A stretch of 9,062 nucleotides of DNA from Bordetella parapertussis (lineage in GTDB: Bacteria > Pseudomonadota > Gammaproteobacteria > Burkholderiales > SG8-41), in assembly GCA_945863085.1 (NCBI GenBank), contig CAMBCD010000089.1, forward strand, positions 1 to 9,062, given 5' to 3'. Position numbers and translations under genes: made by a program. Shown piece by piece: positions 1-5,977 of the stretch (positions are counted from its first letter, which is position 1; each line of letters opens with the position of its first letter). A model generated the notes under the pieces. The model was not told the origin of the DNA. It searched no databases and was given only the letters and a program-made list of their open reading frames with translations.

Positions 1-11
1 GGCAAAAGGGT

Positions 12-467
12 TCAGTCGATCACAAACAGCGGCTGGCCGTATTCGACCGGCTGGCCGTTTTCGACCAGGATGGCCTTGATCACGCCATCGCGATCGGCTT
101 CGATTTCGTTCAGCAGCTTCATCGCCTCGATGATGCACACCGTATCGCCGGTTTTCACCGCCTGGCCAACTTCGACAAAGGCCTTGGCGCCCGGTGTGGC
201 CGAACGATAGAAGGTGCCCACCATCGGTGATTTCACGGCATGGCCTTCGGCTTCCGCCGGCGCCGTGGCTTCAGCTGCGGGTTCGGCTATCTCGACCATG
301 GGCATTGCCGCGGCCGGCATCGCCAGCTGTTGCGGCATCATCATCGGCGCACCGGGTGCGCCGAAGCGGCTGATACGCACCTTTTCCTCGCCCTCGGTGA
401 TCTCCAGTTCGGCAATGCCGGACTGTTGCACGAGGTCGATCAGCGTTTTTAATTTGCGCAAATCCAT
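12..467 (-). CDS. accB: Biotin carboxyl carrier protein of acetyl-CoA carboxylase (AccB/BCCP)
   Basis: The 151-residue product carries biotin that is carboxylated by AccC and then delivers the carboxyl group to acetyl-CoA through AccA/AccD, the first committed step of cytoplasmic fatty acid synthesis. Residues 1-35 are the usual BCCP N-terminal region. Residues 36-77 are a flexible Pro/Ala linker that is unusually rich in methionine. Residues 78-151 are the biotinyl domain, with SPMVGTFYR (80-88) leading into the thumb-type insertion of bacterial BCCPs. The biotinylation motif EAMKL puts the modified lysine at residue 117. The length fits the family. The ATG lies 3 nt after the aroQ stop, with an AGGG ribosome-binding site upstream inside the aroQ end, so the two are co-transcribed. 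accC normally follows and should begin just beyond the left edge; only 11 nt after the stop are visible. Confidence 0.97.
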   Translation of the reverse strand: MDLRKLKTLIDLVQQSGIAELEITEGEEKVRISRFGAPGAPMMMPQQLAMPAAAMPMVEIAEPAAEATAPAEAEGHAVKSPMVGTFYRSATPGAKAFVEVGQAVKTGDTVCIIEAMKLLNEIEADRDGVIKAILVENGQPVEYGQPLFVID

Positions 468-470
468 GAA

Positions 471-926
471 TCAACCCTTTTTGATGTGACGCAGCGCGTA
501 GTCGAGCGCCAGTTCGTAACCGGCCGGGCCGAGACCGCTGATGACGCCGACGGCAATATCGGAAAAATAGGATTCCCGGCGGAACGACTCCCGGGCAAAC
601 ACATTGGACAGGTGAATTTCGACAAACGGGATCGCCACCGCCGCCAGCGCATCACGCAACGCGACGCTGGTGTGGGTGTACGCGGCCGGATTGATCAGGA
701 TAAAGGCGACACCGTCGCGGCCAGCCTGCTGCACCCGCTCGACCAGTTCCGCTTCGGAGTTGCTTTGGAATGTGTCCAATGTCACGCCGCCGGCAATGCC
801 TTGGGTCTTCAAGCGGGCTTCGATTTCCGCCAGCGTGGTCGCGCCATAAATTCCCGGCTCACGCGTACCCAGCAGGTTCAGGTTCGGCCCGTTCATCAGC
901 AGCAACTGTGGTTTAGTACTGGACAT
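471..926 (-). CDS. aroQ: Type II 3-dehydroquinate dehydratase
   Basis: The 151-residue cytoplasmic enzyme dehydrates 3-dehydroquinate to 3-dehydroshikimate in the shikimate pathway; the type II form is a dodecamer unrelated to AroD. Family motifs are in order: [14 protein letters not shown] (11-24), with the lid residues Arg22 and Tyr27; the substrate-binding [10 protein letters not shown] (78-87) with Asn79 and His85; EIHLSNV (103-109) with the catalytic His105; and Arg116 in the RESFRRE stretch. I chose the ATG at 926 because it starts at the family's usual N-terminus and has a GGGAA sequence about 5 nt upstream. In-frame ATGs at 953 and 1010 add residues with no family counterpart. It is followed 3 nt later by accB, an arrangement common in betaproteobacteria. 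Confidence 0.97.
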   Translation of the reverse strand: MSSTKPQLLLMNGPNLNLLGTREPGIYGATTLAEIEARLKTQGIAGGVTLDTFQSNSEAELVERVQQAGRDGVAFILINPAAYTHTSVALRDALAAVAIPFVEIHLSNVFARESFRRESYFSDIAVGVISGLGPAGYELALDYALRHIKKG

Positions 927-1223
927 GGTGTTCCCGATTATAATCGCCGGCATCCGTCGGGCCGCGCATGGATTCCCTCCAGCACCAGCGCCCAAACCGC
1001 ATTCCCGCAAGATGCCGGATTTTGCCTCAAGTTAACGGAAAATGTCTATATTATTACGGTAGTTAAGCGCGATTAGCCATTTACCCTGCAATGTCACGCA
1101 TTCATGACAATGGTCCTGACACAAACACCGGTCACTGCAGATTCGGCAACAAGGATTGCCTATCTGGAATCCAGCAGAAAGCCGGCAATTGGCCGAAATT
1201 AGCCAGTAGTTACTAAAAGATAA
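927..1223 (-). promoter_or_regulatory. 297-nt gap before aroQ-accB; probable promoter region
   Basis: No credible gene is seen in this stretch between the tlpA-like stop and the aroQ start. Long open frames crossing it on either strand are extensions or shadows of aroQ. It holds an AT-rich island at about 1030-1075, in contrast to its GC-rich surroundings, plus TAATAT-type minus-strand -10-like hexamers without a matching -35. The pentamer TGACA occurs at 1105-1109 and 1117-1121, with its inverse TGTCA at 1092-1096. A palindrome lies at 935-946. Because the upstream genes overlap so tightly and this gap is long, I infer that aroQ-accB has its own promoter here, but I cannot place its start site. 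Confidence 0.5.
935..946. promoter_or_regulatory. 12-bp perfect palindrome containing TATAAT, 8 nt upstream of aroQ
   Basis: CGATTATAATCG is a perfect palindrome and contains a consensus TATAAT on both strands. Used as a -10 box for aroQ, transcription would start only a few nt before the ATG and would exclude the GGGAA ribosome-binding site at 931-935. No -35-like hexamer lies 16-18 nt further upstream. An operator or a chance match is therefore as likely as a promoter. Confidence 0.3.
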
Positions 1224-1227
1224 CTAC
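1206..1227 (-). terminator. Weak hairpin across the stop codon of the TlpA-like gene
   Basis: GTAGTTA (1206-1212) and TAACTAC (1221-1227) form a perfect 7-bp inverted repeat with an 8-nt loop; the TAG stop (1224-1226) lies in one arm. The stem is AT-rich and no U-run follows on the minus strand, so this is not a classical rho-independent terminator. It may slow or end transcription, or may mean nothing. Confidence 0.2.
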
Positions 1228-1766
1228 AGCAATGGCGCCAGTTGGGCGCGCATCCGGACCTCGGATATGCCCCCGACGAGGCTGGCGGCAATTTTTCCTG
1301 TCCGGTCCATCACCAGCGTATAGGGCAGCACCCCGGCCTTGTTGCCCGCTTTGCGTGACAACTCCACGGCATCGAGACCGCCAATCAACAGCGGATAGTT
1401 GATGTTGAACTCTTGGGCAAAATCCCGAACCCTGTCCGCCTGATCGACGGCGATACCGACAAATTGCACCCCCTTGGTTTCATATTCCTGCTGCAGCCGG
1501 ACAAACAGCGGGATTTCTTCCCGGCATGGTGCGCACCAGGTCGCCCAGTAATTGATCACCAGAATCTTTCCGCGCAGCCCGGCCAGCGTTTGCGGTGCGC
1601 CATCGAGGGTATGCAGGGTGCTGCCGAGGATCGCGGCGGCCACATCGCCGTCTGCACCCGGGCCCGGACCCACGGCACCGATGCGCCAGGCATTGGCGAA
1701 GTAGCCGGCCGCCGCAGCCACGCCGCCAATCCCCGCCATCAGCAAGGCCCGCCGGACCGGCGTCAC
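1224..1766 (-). CDS. TlpA/ResA-family thioredoxin-like protein, membrane-anchored
   Basis: This 180-residue protein is predicted to reduce disulfides (or haem-binding cysteines of apocytochromes) on the periplasmic side. Residues 1-27 form an N-terminal signal or anchor helix, with Arg5-Arg6 before a hydrophobic Ala/Gly stretch; no lipobox cysteine is visible. The thioredoxin fold follows, with the active site WCAPC (Trp77, Cys78, Cys81) in INYWATWCAPCREEIP, and the cis-proline loop at Val-Leu-Pro148. The start is GTG, not ATG: GTGA overlaps the dsbD stop by 4 nt, and no Shine-Dalgarno sequence is visible, so translation is probably coupled to dsbD. A later ATG at 1739 would lose the positive residues before the helix. 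DsbD just upstream is the likely electron donor. CcmG is possible, but its specific motifs are not obvious. Confidence 0.9.
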   Translation of the reverse strand: MTPVRRALLMAGIGGVAAAAGYFANAWRIGAVGPGPGADGDVAAAILGSTLHTLDGAPQTLAGLRGKILVINYWATWCAPCREEIPLFVRLQQEYETKGVQFVGIAVDQADRVRDFAQEFNINYPLLIGGLDAVELSRKAGNKAGVLPYTLVMDRTGKIAASLVGGISEVRMRAQLAPLL

Positions 1767-3577
1767 CGGACAGCCAGTGCCTGATCCAGGACCGCGGCGA
1801 ACTTGTCGGCCGGCTGGAAGCCGATCACGCGCAAGCCCTGGATTTCGCGTCCGGCCGGGTCGAAAAACACGATGCCGGGTGGACCGAACAGGCGGAAACG
1901 TTTCAGCAGTTCTTTGTGCTCGGCTGTATTGGCGGTCACATCCGCCTGGATTTTGATCATGCCGGCAAGGCGCGATTGCACGGCCGGGTCACTGAAGGTG
2001 TAACGCTCCATTTCCTTGCAACTGACACACCAGTCCGCATAAAAATCGAGCATCAGGGTTTTGCCCCTGGCGGCAGCGATCGCCGCATCCAGTTCAGCCA
2101 GACTGGCCACCCGCTGGAATGCAACACCGGGACCGGCCGACGCACCTGCCGCCGTAACGCGCAATCCGGACAGCGGCTGCAACACGTCGCGGCTGCCGGA
2201 CATCGCACCGATGACAAAAGCGATGCCCGCGACCAGCGCAATCACGCCGGCGCCTTTGCTGAGCCGGGCAAAACTGCCGGCGGCCGGCGGCAAGGGATCG
2301 ATGGCGCGCAGGTAAATACCGGTAAAGGTCAGCAGTGCCGCCCAGGCCAGCATCTGTGCGGTCACCGGCAGGACAGGCGACACCAGGTAAATCGCCACTG
2401 CCAGCAGCATCACGCCGAAAAACCGTTTGACGGTCTCCATCCACGGTCCGGTTTTCGGCAACAAGGCACCGGCCGATGCGCCGACCACCAGCAAGGGCAC
2501 GCCCATGCCCAGCGCCATCGCAAACAGCGCACTGCCGCCGAGTACGGCGCTGCCGCTTTGCGAGATATAGAGCAGCGCGCCCGCCAGGGGTGCTGCAACG
2601 CAGGGACCGACGATCAGCGCCGATAACGCACCCATCACAAACACGCCCGTGTAGTGTCCGCCGTGCAGGCGACCGCTGGTACCGGCCAGGCGCGACTGCA
2701 GCGCGGACGGTAGCTGCAATTCATAAAAACCGAACATTGACAGTGCCAGTGCGACAAACACCGCGGCAAAAGTGCCGAGCACCCAGGGATTCTGCAGCGC
2801 GGCCGACAGCAGCGCACCGGACAATCCGGCGGCAATCCCCGCCAGGGTGTAGGTAATGGCCATGCCCAGCACGTAGGCGACGGACAGCAACAGGCTGTGC
2901 ATGCGGGTCATTTTCTGACCCTGGCCGATGATGATGCCGGACAGGATGGGCACCATCGGCAATACACAGGGCGTAAACGACAGCAGCAGACCGAAGCCGA
3001 AAAAGCTCAGGATCAGCAGCCAGGTCTCGCCGTTGAACAGTTCGGCGATCAGGTCATCCTGCCCTTTCGCAGCCGCCGCCGGGGACTGGACATTGCCCGC
3101 GCCCGAAAACAGCCGCGACATCGCGCCATCACCGGGGTCCGCCGCAGACCCCGCGGCGGCCAGCCGCAAGTCGGCTTTCTGTTCCACCGGCACATAACAG
3201 ACGCCGACATCGGCACAGCCCTGCGACACCGCGGTCAGCACCGCCCGGTCGATCCCGCCACCGGCCTTGACCGGCAACCTGATGCGCACTTCGTCGCGGT
3301 AAACCATGGTCTCGCCGAAAAACTCGTCCTTGTGCACCAGCCCCTGCGGCAGTTGCGGGCTGCCATCAGCCAGCGTCGCGGGTTCCAGCGTGAAGCGCAG
3401 CTTGTCGCGGTACAGGTAATAACCCTTGGCGATCACATACCGCACTTCAATCGTATCCGGCCCGGCAACCCGGGCGCTGAACGCGAAGGCCTTTTCCGGT
3501 TCCAGCAATTCGGGTTCGGCGGCATGCGCAAAACCGGCGCACAAGGAGAGCAACAGGATCAACCAGCGCAGGATCAT
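1763..3577 (-). CDS. dsbD: Thiol:disulfide interchange protein DsbD (DipZ/CutA2)
   Basis: The 604-residue inner-membrane protein passes electrons from cytoplasmic thioredoxin to periplasmic partners such as DsbC and TlpA/CcmG-type proteins. A signal peptide ends near residue 19 (AHA-A). The alpha domain (20-140) has the redox pair Cys121/Cys127 in GCADVGVCY. The beta domain (about 185-462) has some eight membrane segments, with Cys204 in FTPCVLPM and Cys326 in IVGPCVAAPL. The C-terminal gamma thioredoxin domain has DFYADWCVSC (Cys517/Cys520). All six family cysteines are present and the length is normal. The ATG at 3577 overlaps the cutA stop as ATGA and is the one that gives a clean signal peptide; the preceding bases contain no Shine-Dalgarno sequence, which suggests coupling to cutA. 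The cutA-dsbD pairing is also known in E. coli (cutA1-cutA2). Confidence 0.97.
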   Translation of the reverse strand: MILRWLILLLSLCAGFAHAAEPELLEPEKAFAFSARVAGPDTIEVRYVIAKGYYLYRDKLRFTLEPATLADGSPQLPQGLVHKDEFFGETMVYRDEVRIRLPVKAGGGIDRAVLTAVSQGCADVGVCYVPVEQKADLRLAAAGSAADPGDGAMSRLFSGAGNVQSPAAAAKGQDDLIAELFNGETWLLILSFFGFGLLLSFTPCVLPMVPILSGIIIGQGQKMTRMHSLLLSVAYVLGMAITYTLAGIAAGLSGALLSAALQNPWVLGTFAAVFVALALSMFGFYELQLPSALQSRLAGTSGRLHGGHYTGVFVMGALSALIVGPCVAAPLAGALLYISQSGSAVLGGSALFAMALGMGVPLLVVGASAGALLPKTGPWMETVKRFFGVMLLAVAIYLVSPVLPVTAQMLAWAALLTFTGIYLRAIDPLPPAAGSFARLSKGAGVIALVAGIAFVIGAMSGSRDVLQPLSGLRVTAAGASAGPGVAFQRVASLAELDAAIAAARGKTLMLDFYADWCVSCKEMERYTFSDPAVQSRLAGMIKIQADVTANTAEHKELLKRFRLFGPPGIVFFDPAGREIQGLRVIGFQPADKFAAVLDQALAVR

Positions 3578-3939
3578 GGCGGGGTGGAAAATGAGGAGGA
3601 AGAAATGCCGGGAGAGGCGGTTTCGCCGGCCACCCAGTCGAGATAAGCGGGCAGTCCGCGCAACACTGGGACCGCGATGATTTCCGGAAGTTCGTAGGGA
3701 TGCAGCGCGCGCAGGGCCGACTCCAGTTCGGCATAACAACCCGCCGTGGTTTTGATTAGCACCGGCACCTCCGCAGCTTCTTCCACGGCGCCGCGCCAGC
3801 GATAAACAGACGTGCACGGCGCCAGCACGCTGACGCAGGCGGCCAGACGCCGCTCGATCAGCGTGCGCGCCAGTTGCTGCGCCGCCGCCTGATCCGGCAG
3901 GCTGGACATCACCAGCAGCACTTCATGGTCAGCTGACAT
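3574..3939 (-). CDS. cutA: Divalent-cation tolerance protein CutA
   Basis: This 121-residue protein belongs to the CutA1 family of very stable trimers with a PII-like ferredoxin fold. The family binds divalent copper and was linked to copper tolerance genetically, but its biochemical role is still unsettled. Signature segments are ERRLAACVSVL (29-39, with the conserved Cys35), SVYRWRG (44-50), VPVLIKTT (58-65) and HPYELPEI (80-87). The C-terminal tail after residue 107 is a Ser/Pro-rich run that adds a little length over the E. coli protein. The ATG at 3939 lies inside the end of the upstream SDR gene (11-nt overlap), with a modest AGG about 10 nt before it. Its stop overlaps the dsbD start, which suggests coupled expression. 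Some of the copper phenotype historically credited to this locus in E. coli traces to dsbD (cutA2). Confidence 0.95.
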   Translation of the reverse strand: MSADHEVLLVMSSLPDQAAAQQLARTLIERRLAACVSVLAPCTSVYRWRGAVEEAAEVPVLIKTTAGCYAELESALRALHPYELPEIIAVPVLRGLPAYLDWVAGETASPGISSSSFSTPP

Positions 3940-4822
3940 GGGACGGAACCTGCAGGGCTTCCGCGTCGGCAATGCCTTCGCGCACGGTCGGATAACGCAG
4001 CCGTACTCGCAACTCCTGCTTGATGCGTCCGTTGGCAAGGCGCCGCGACTCGTTCATGAAGGAATACAGGTTCTCCGGCATCACCGTCCTCGCCTCGGCG
4101 CGGGTCACGCGCGGCGGCCGCGGCAGGTGAAAACGATCCGCCACCAGGTCGAAGTAGTCGCCCATTTTCTGTGGCGCGTCGTCGCTGGCGTTGTAACTGC
4201 GGTTGGCCTGGCCGTGATGCAGGGCTGCGACCACCATGTTCGCCAGGTCGTCGGCATGTATGTGATTGACGTAAGTGTCGTCCTGCGGCCGCAGCGCCGG
4301 CGTGCCGCGTTCGATGCGCGCCACCGGCAGCCGGTCAGCGGCATAAATGCCCGGCACGCGCAGAATGCTGACGCACACCCCCGTGCGTACGCCCCAGTCG
4401 CGCAGCCGCTGTTCTGCATCGGCGCGGCGGCGCGCGCGGTCCGTCTGCGGCCGCAAGGGACTGGTTTCGTCGACCAGCGCACCGCTGCAATCGCCGTAAA
4501 CGCCGCTGGTGCTGATGTAGATAAAGTGCCGTGGTAGACTGCGGCCCCGTCCGAGTGCCGCAATCAGATGCGCCGTTCTTGCATCGCTGAGGCCGCGCGC
4601 GGGCGGCGGTGCGAGGTGGATGACGTCGTGGGCAAGACCGGCGAGACCGGCCAGCGTATCCGGCCGGTCGAGGTCGCCGAACAGCGGCGTCAGGCTGCTC
4701 CGGCGCAATTCGGCAACACGCTCCGCGTTGTGGGTCAGCGCGTAAATGCGATGCCGCGCGCGCAGCAGCAATGCCACACGCAAACCCACATCGCCGCAGC
4801 CGATGATCAGCAAGCGCTTCAT
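3929..4822 (-). CDS. Atypical extended SDR / NAD-dependent epimerase-like protein (YeeZ-like)
   Basis: The 297-residue protein has an N-terminal Rossmann fold with LLIIGCGDVGLRVA (4-17), a GxGxxG nucleotide-binding loop, then GDLDRP (49-54) and HLAPPP (69-74). The STSGVYGD segment (104-111) sits where extended SDR enzymes keep their catalytic Tyr. The usual YxxxK is absent: Tyr109 is followed by Gly-Asp-Cys-Ser. RVPGIY (155-160) and VNHIHADDLA (185-194) are typical epimerase-family landmarks. This resembles the atypical SDR group that includes E. coli YeeZ, whose substrate is unknown, so no reaction is assigned. It is the first gene of the SDR-cutA-dsbD-tlpA-like run, and its stop lies inside cutA. 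The ATG at 4822 has GGGGA about 8 nt upstream. Redox or copper homeostasis links come only from the neighbours. Confidence 0.85.
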   Translation of the reverse strand: MKRLLIIGCGDVGLRVALLLRARHRIYALTHNAERVAELRRSSLTPLFGDLDRPDTLAGLAGLAHDVIHLAPPPARGLSDARTAHLIAALGRGRSLPRHFIYISTSGVYGDCSGALVDETSPLRPQTDRARRRADAEQRLRDWGVRTGVCVSILRVPGIYAADRLPVARIERGTPALRPQDDTYVNHIHADDLANMVVAALHHGQANRSYNASDDAPQKMGDYFDLVADRFHLPRPPRVTRAEARTVMPENLYSFMNESRRLANGRIKQELRVRLRYPTVREGIADAEALQVPSHVS

Positions 4823-4921
4823 TACATAGTCCCCGCGCGTTTTACAGCCGTATTTACAGCCATATTTACAGCCTCATTGTCATAGTCGTCCATTTTAGCC
4901 CAGCCCCCTGAAATCCGAGCG
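4823..4921. promoter_or_regulatory. Divergent intergenic region between the SDR operon and the ferredoxin reductase
   Basis: This 99-nt stretch must hold the 5' regions of both divergent genes. It is more AT-rich than its surroundings and contains the 12-bp tandem repeat. CATAGT occurs near both ends (4825-4830 and 4881-4886). On the plus strand TTTACA (4841-4846) and TATTTA (4863-4868) stand 16 nt apart as a weak sigma-70-like pair. For the minus strand I see no convincing pair. The plus-strand gene has only a poor ribosome-binding site (CGAG just before the ATG). Confidence 0.5.
4838..4873. repeat. Three tandem 12-bp units with core TTTACAGCC
   Basis: The units are CGTTTTACAGCC (4838-4849), GTATTTACAGCC (4850-4861) and ATATTTACAGCC (4862-4873). 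The 9-bp core TTTACAGCC is identical in all three, and the last two units differ at one base. The 12-bp period places each core on roughly the same face of the helix, as expected for an iterated protein-binding site, but slippage of a short repeat would look the same. The repeat begins 16 nt upstream of the SDR start codon. Confidence 0.85.
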
Positions 4922-5935
4922 ATGCCCCCCCAAATCACCATCCGGCCCAGCGGCCATGTTTTCCAGGCGGCGCCCGGCGAAACCGTGCTCGAAGCCGCGC
5001 TGCGCGAAGGCTACCGGCTGCCTTACGGCTGCCGCAACGGCAGCTGCGGCTCATGCAAGGGCAAGGTAGCCGCGGGTGTTGTTGATCACGGCAAATCCCA
5101 GGACAGCGCGCTGCCCGCCGCTGAACGCGCCGCCGGCATGGCGCTGTTCTGCCAGGCACAGCCGCGTTCCGACCTGATCATCGAATGCCGTGAAATCGGT
5201 GCGGTCAAGGACATCCCGGTGAAAACGCTGCCGTGCCGGGTGCAGTCACTGGAACTGGTCGCCCCCGACGTGATGCGCATCCGCCTGCGCCTGCCCGCCT
5301 CGGAACGCCTGCAGTTCCTCGCCGGTCAGTACATCGACATTCTGCTGAGGAACGGCACGCGGCGCAGCCTGTCGCTGGCGAATCCGCCGCATGACGACGG
5401 CCTGCTGGAATTGCATCTGCGCAATTACGGCGGCCCGTTCAGCATCCATGTGTTCACGCAGATGAAAGAAAAGGACATCCTGCGTTTCGAAGGTCCGCTC
5501 GGCACCTTTTATCTGCGTGAGGACAATGACAAACCGGCAGTGCTGGTGGCCGGTGGCACTGGATTCGCGCCGATCAAGGCCATCATCGAACACGCGATAC
5601 ACCACAAGATCAAACGGCCGCTGTTGCTGTACCGCGGCGCGCGGCGCGCCGCCGACCAGTACCTGGACGAGCTGCCCGCAGCGTGGCAGCGCGAACACGG
5701 CATCACCTATGTGCCGGTGCTGTCGGACGAGGTCCCGGAAGATGGATGGGCGGGACGCCGCGGCCTGGTGCATGAAGCGGTGATGGCCGATCTGCCGGAT
5801 TTATCCGGACACGAGGTCTATGCCTGCGGCGCGCCAGCGATGATCGATGCCGCACGCCGCGATTTCCTCGCCCGCTGCGGCCTGCCGGAAGCGGCGTTTT
5901 ACGCCGATGCGTTCACCCCGGCCACCGCCACATAG
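4922..5935 (+). CDS. NAD(P)H-dependent ferredoxin-type reductase, [2Fe-2S]-FAD-NAD (CDP-glucoseen reductase-like)
   Basis: The 337-residue soluble protein moves electrons from NAD(P)H through FAD to a [2Fe-2S] cluster and on to an unknown acceptor. Residues 1-95 are a plant-type ferredoxin domain with Cys37, Cys42, Cys45 and Cys77 (YGCRNGSCGSCKGKV, then LFCQAQ). Residues 100-200 are the FAD-binding barrel with RSLSLANPP (148-156). Residues 205-337 are the NAD(P)H domain with GGTGFAPIKA (211-220), CGAP (292-295) and the C-terminal FYADAF. This domain order is shared by AscD/E3 of dideoxysugar synthesis and by oxygenase reductases such as MmoC and BenC. Databases often call such proteins CDP-6-deoxy-delta-3,4-glucoseen reductase, but no sugar gene or oxygenase is visible here. 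It stands alone, divergent from the SDR operon and convergent with hemY. The ATG has a weak ribosome-binding site, but no better start is seen. Confidence 0.9.
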   Translation: MPPQITIRPSGHVFQAAPGETVLEAALREGYRLPYGCRNGSCGSCKGKVAAGVVDHGKSQDSALPAAERAAGMALFCQAQPRSDLIIECREIGAVKDIPVKTLPCRVQSLELVAPDVMRIRLRLPASERLQFLAGQYIDILLRNGTRRSLSLANPPHDDGLLELHLRNYGGPFSIHVFTQMKEKDILRFEGPLGTFYLREDNDKPAVLVAGGTGFAPIKAIIEHAIHHKIKRPLLLYRGARRAADQYLDELPAAWQREHGITYVPVLSDEVPEDGWAGRRGLVHEAVMADLPDLSGHEVYACGAPAMIDAARRDFLARCGLPEAAFYADAFTPATAT

Positions 5936-5977
5936 TAAGGCATAAGGTCCGCAGGCTTAACGGCTGCAGGCTTCCAG
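5936..5977. other. Convergent gap between the reductase and hemY
   Basis: This 42-nt stretch contains an 8-bp direct repeat, GCAGGCTT at 5951-5958 and 5966-5973, and a 4-bp GCAG/CTGC inverted pair. Neither has a U-run or a strong stem, so I cannot call a rho-independent terminator for either gene here. Confidence 0.5.

Noticed and set aside
927..1010. In-frame extension of aroQ to ATGs at 953 or 1010.
   Set aside because: The extra residues have no counterpart in type II dehydroquinases, whose N-terminus matches the ATG at 926.
1166..1190. Possible terminator CGGC-CAATT-GCCG (minus strand) followed by GCTTTC downstream of the TlpA-like gene.
   Set aside because: The stem is only 4 bp and the T-tract is interrupted, so it falls below what I would call a terminator.
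1595..2626. Long plus-strand open frame (343 codons) opposite dsbD and the TlpA-like gene.
   Set aside because: Its product is low-complexity, rich in Arg, His and Gln, and has no recognisable domain. It is a shadow of the GC-rich minus-strand genes.
3593..3646. Plus-strand GAGGAGG followed 6-7 nt later by ATG (3605) and a 13-codon open frame ending at 3646, antisense to the cutA end.
   Set aside because: The purine run is the complement of the Ser codons in the CutA tail. The peptide is tiny and resembles nothing known, and it lies inside confident minus-strand genes.
3578..3817. In-frame extension of dsbD by 80 residues upstream of 3577.
   Set aside because: It overlaps cutA in another frame, and the added sequence is Arg-rich and unlike DsbD. 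The ATG at 3577 gives a proper signal peptide.
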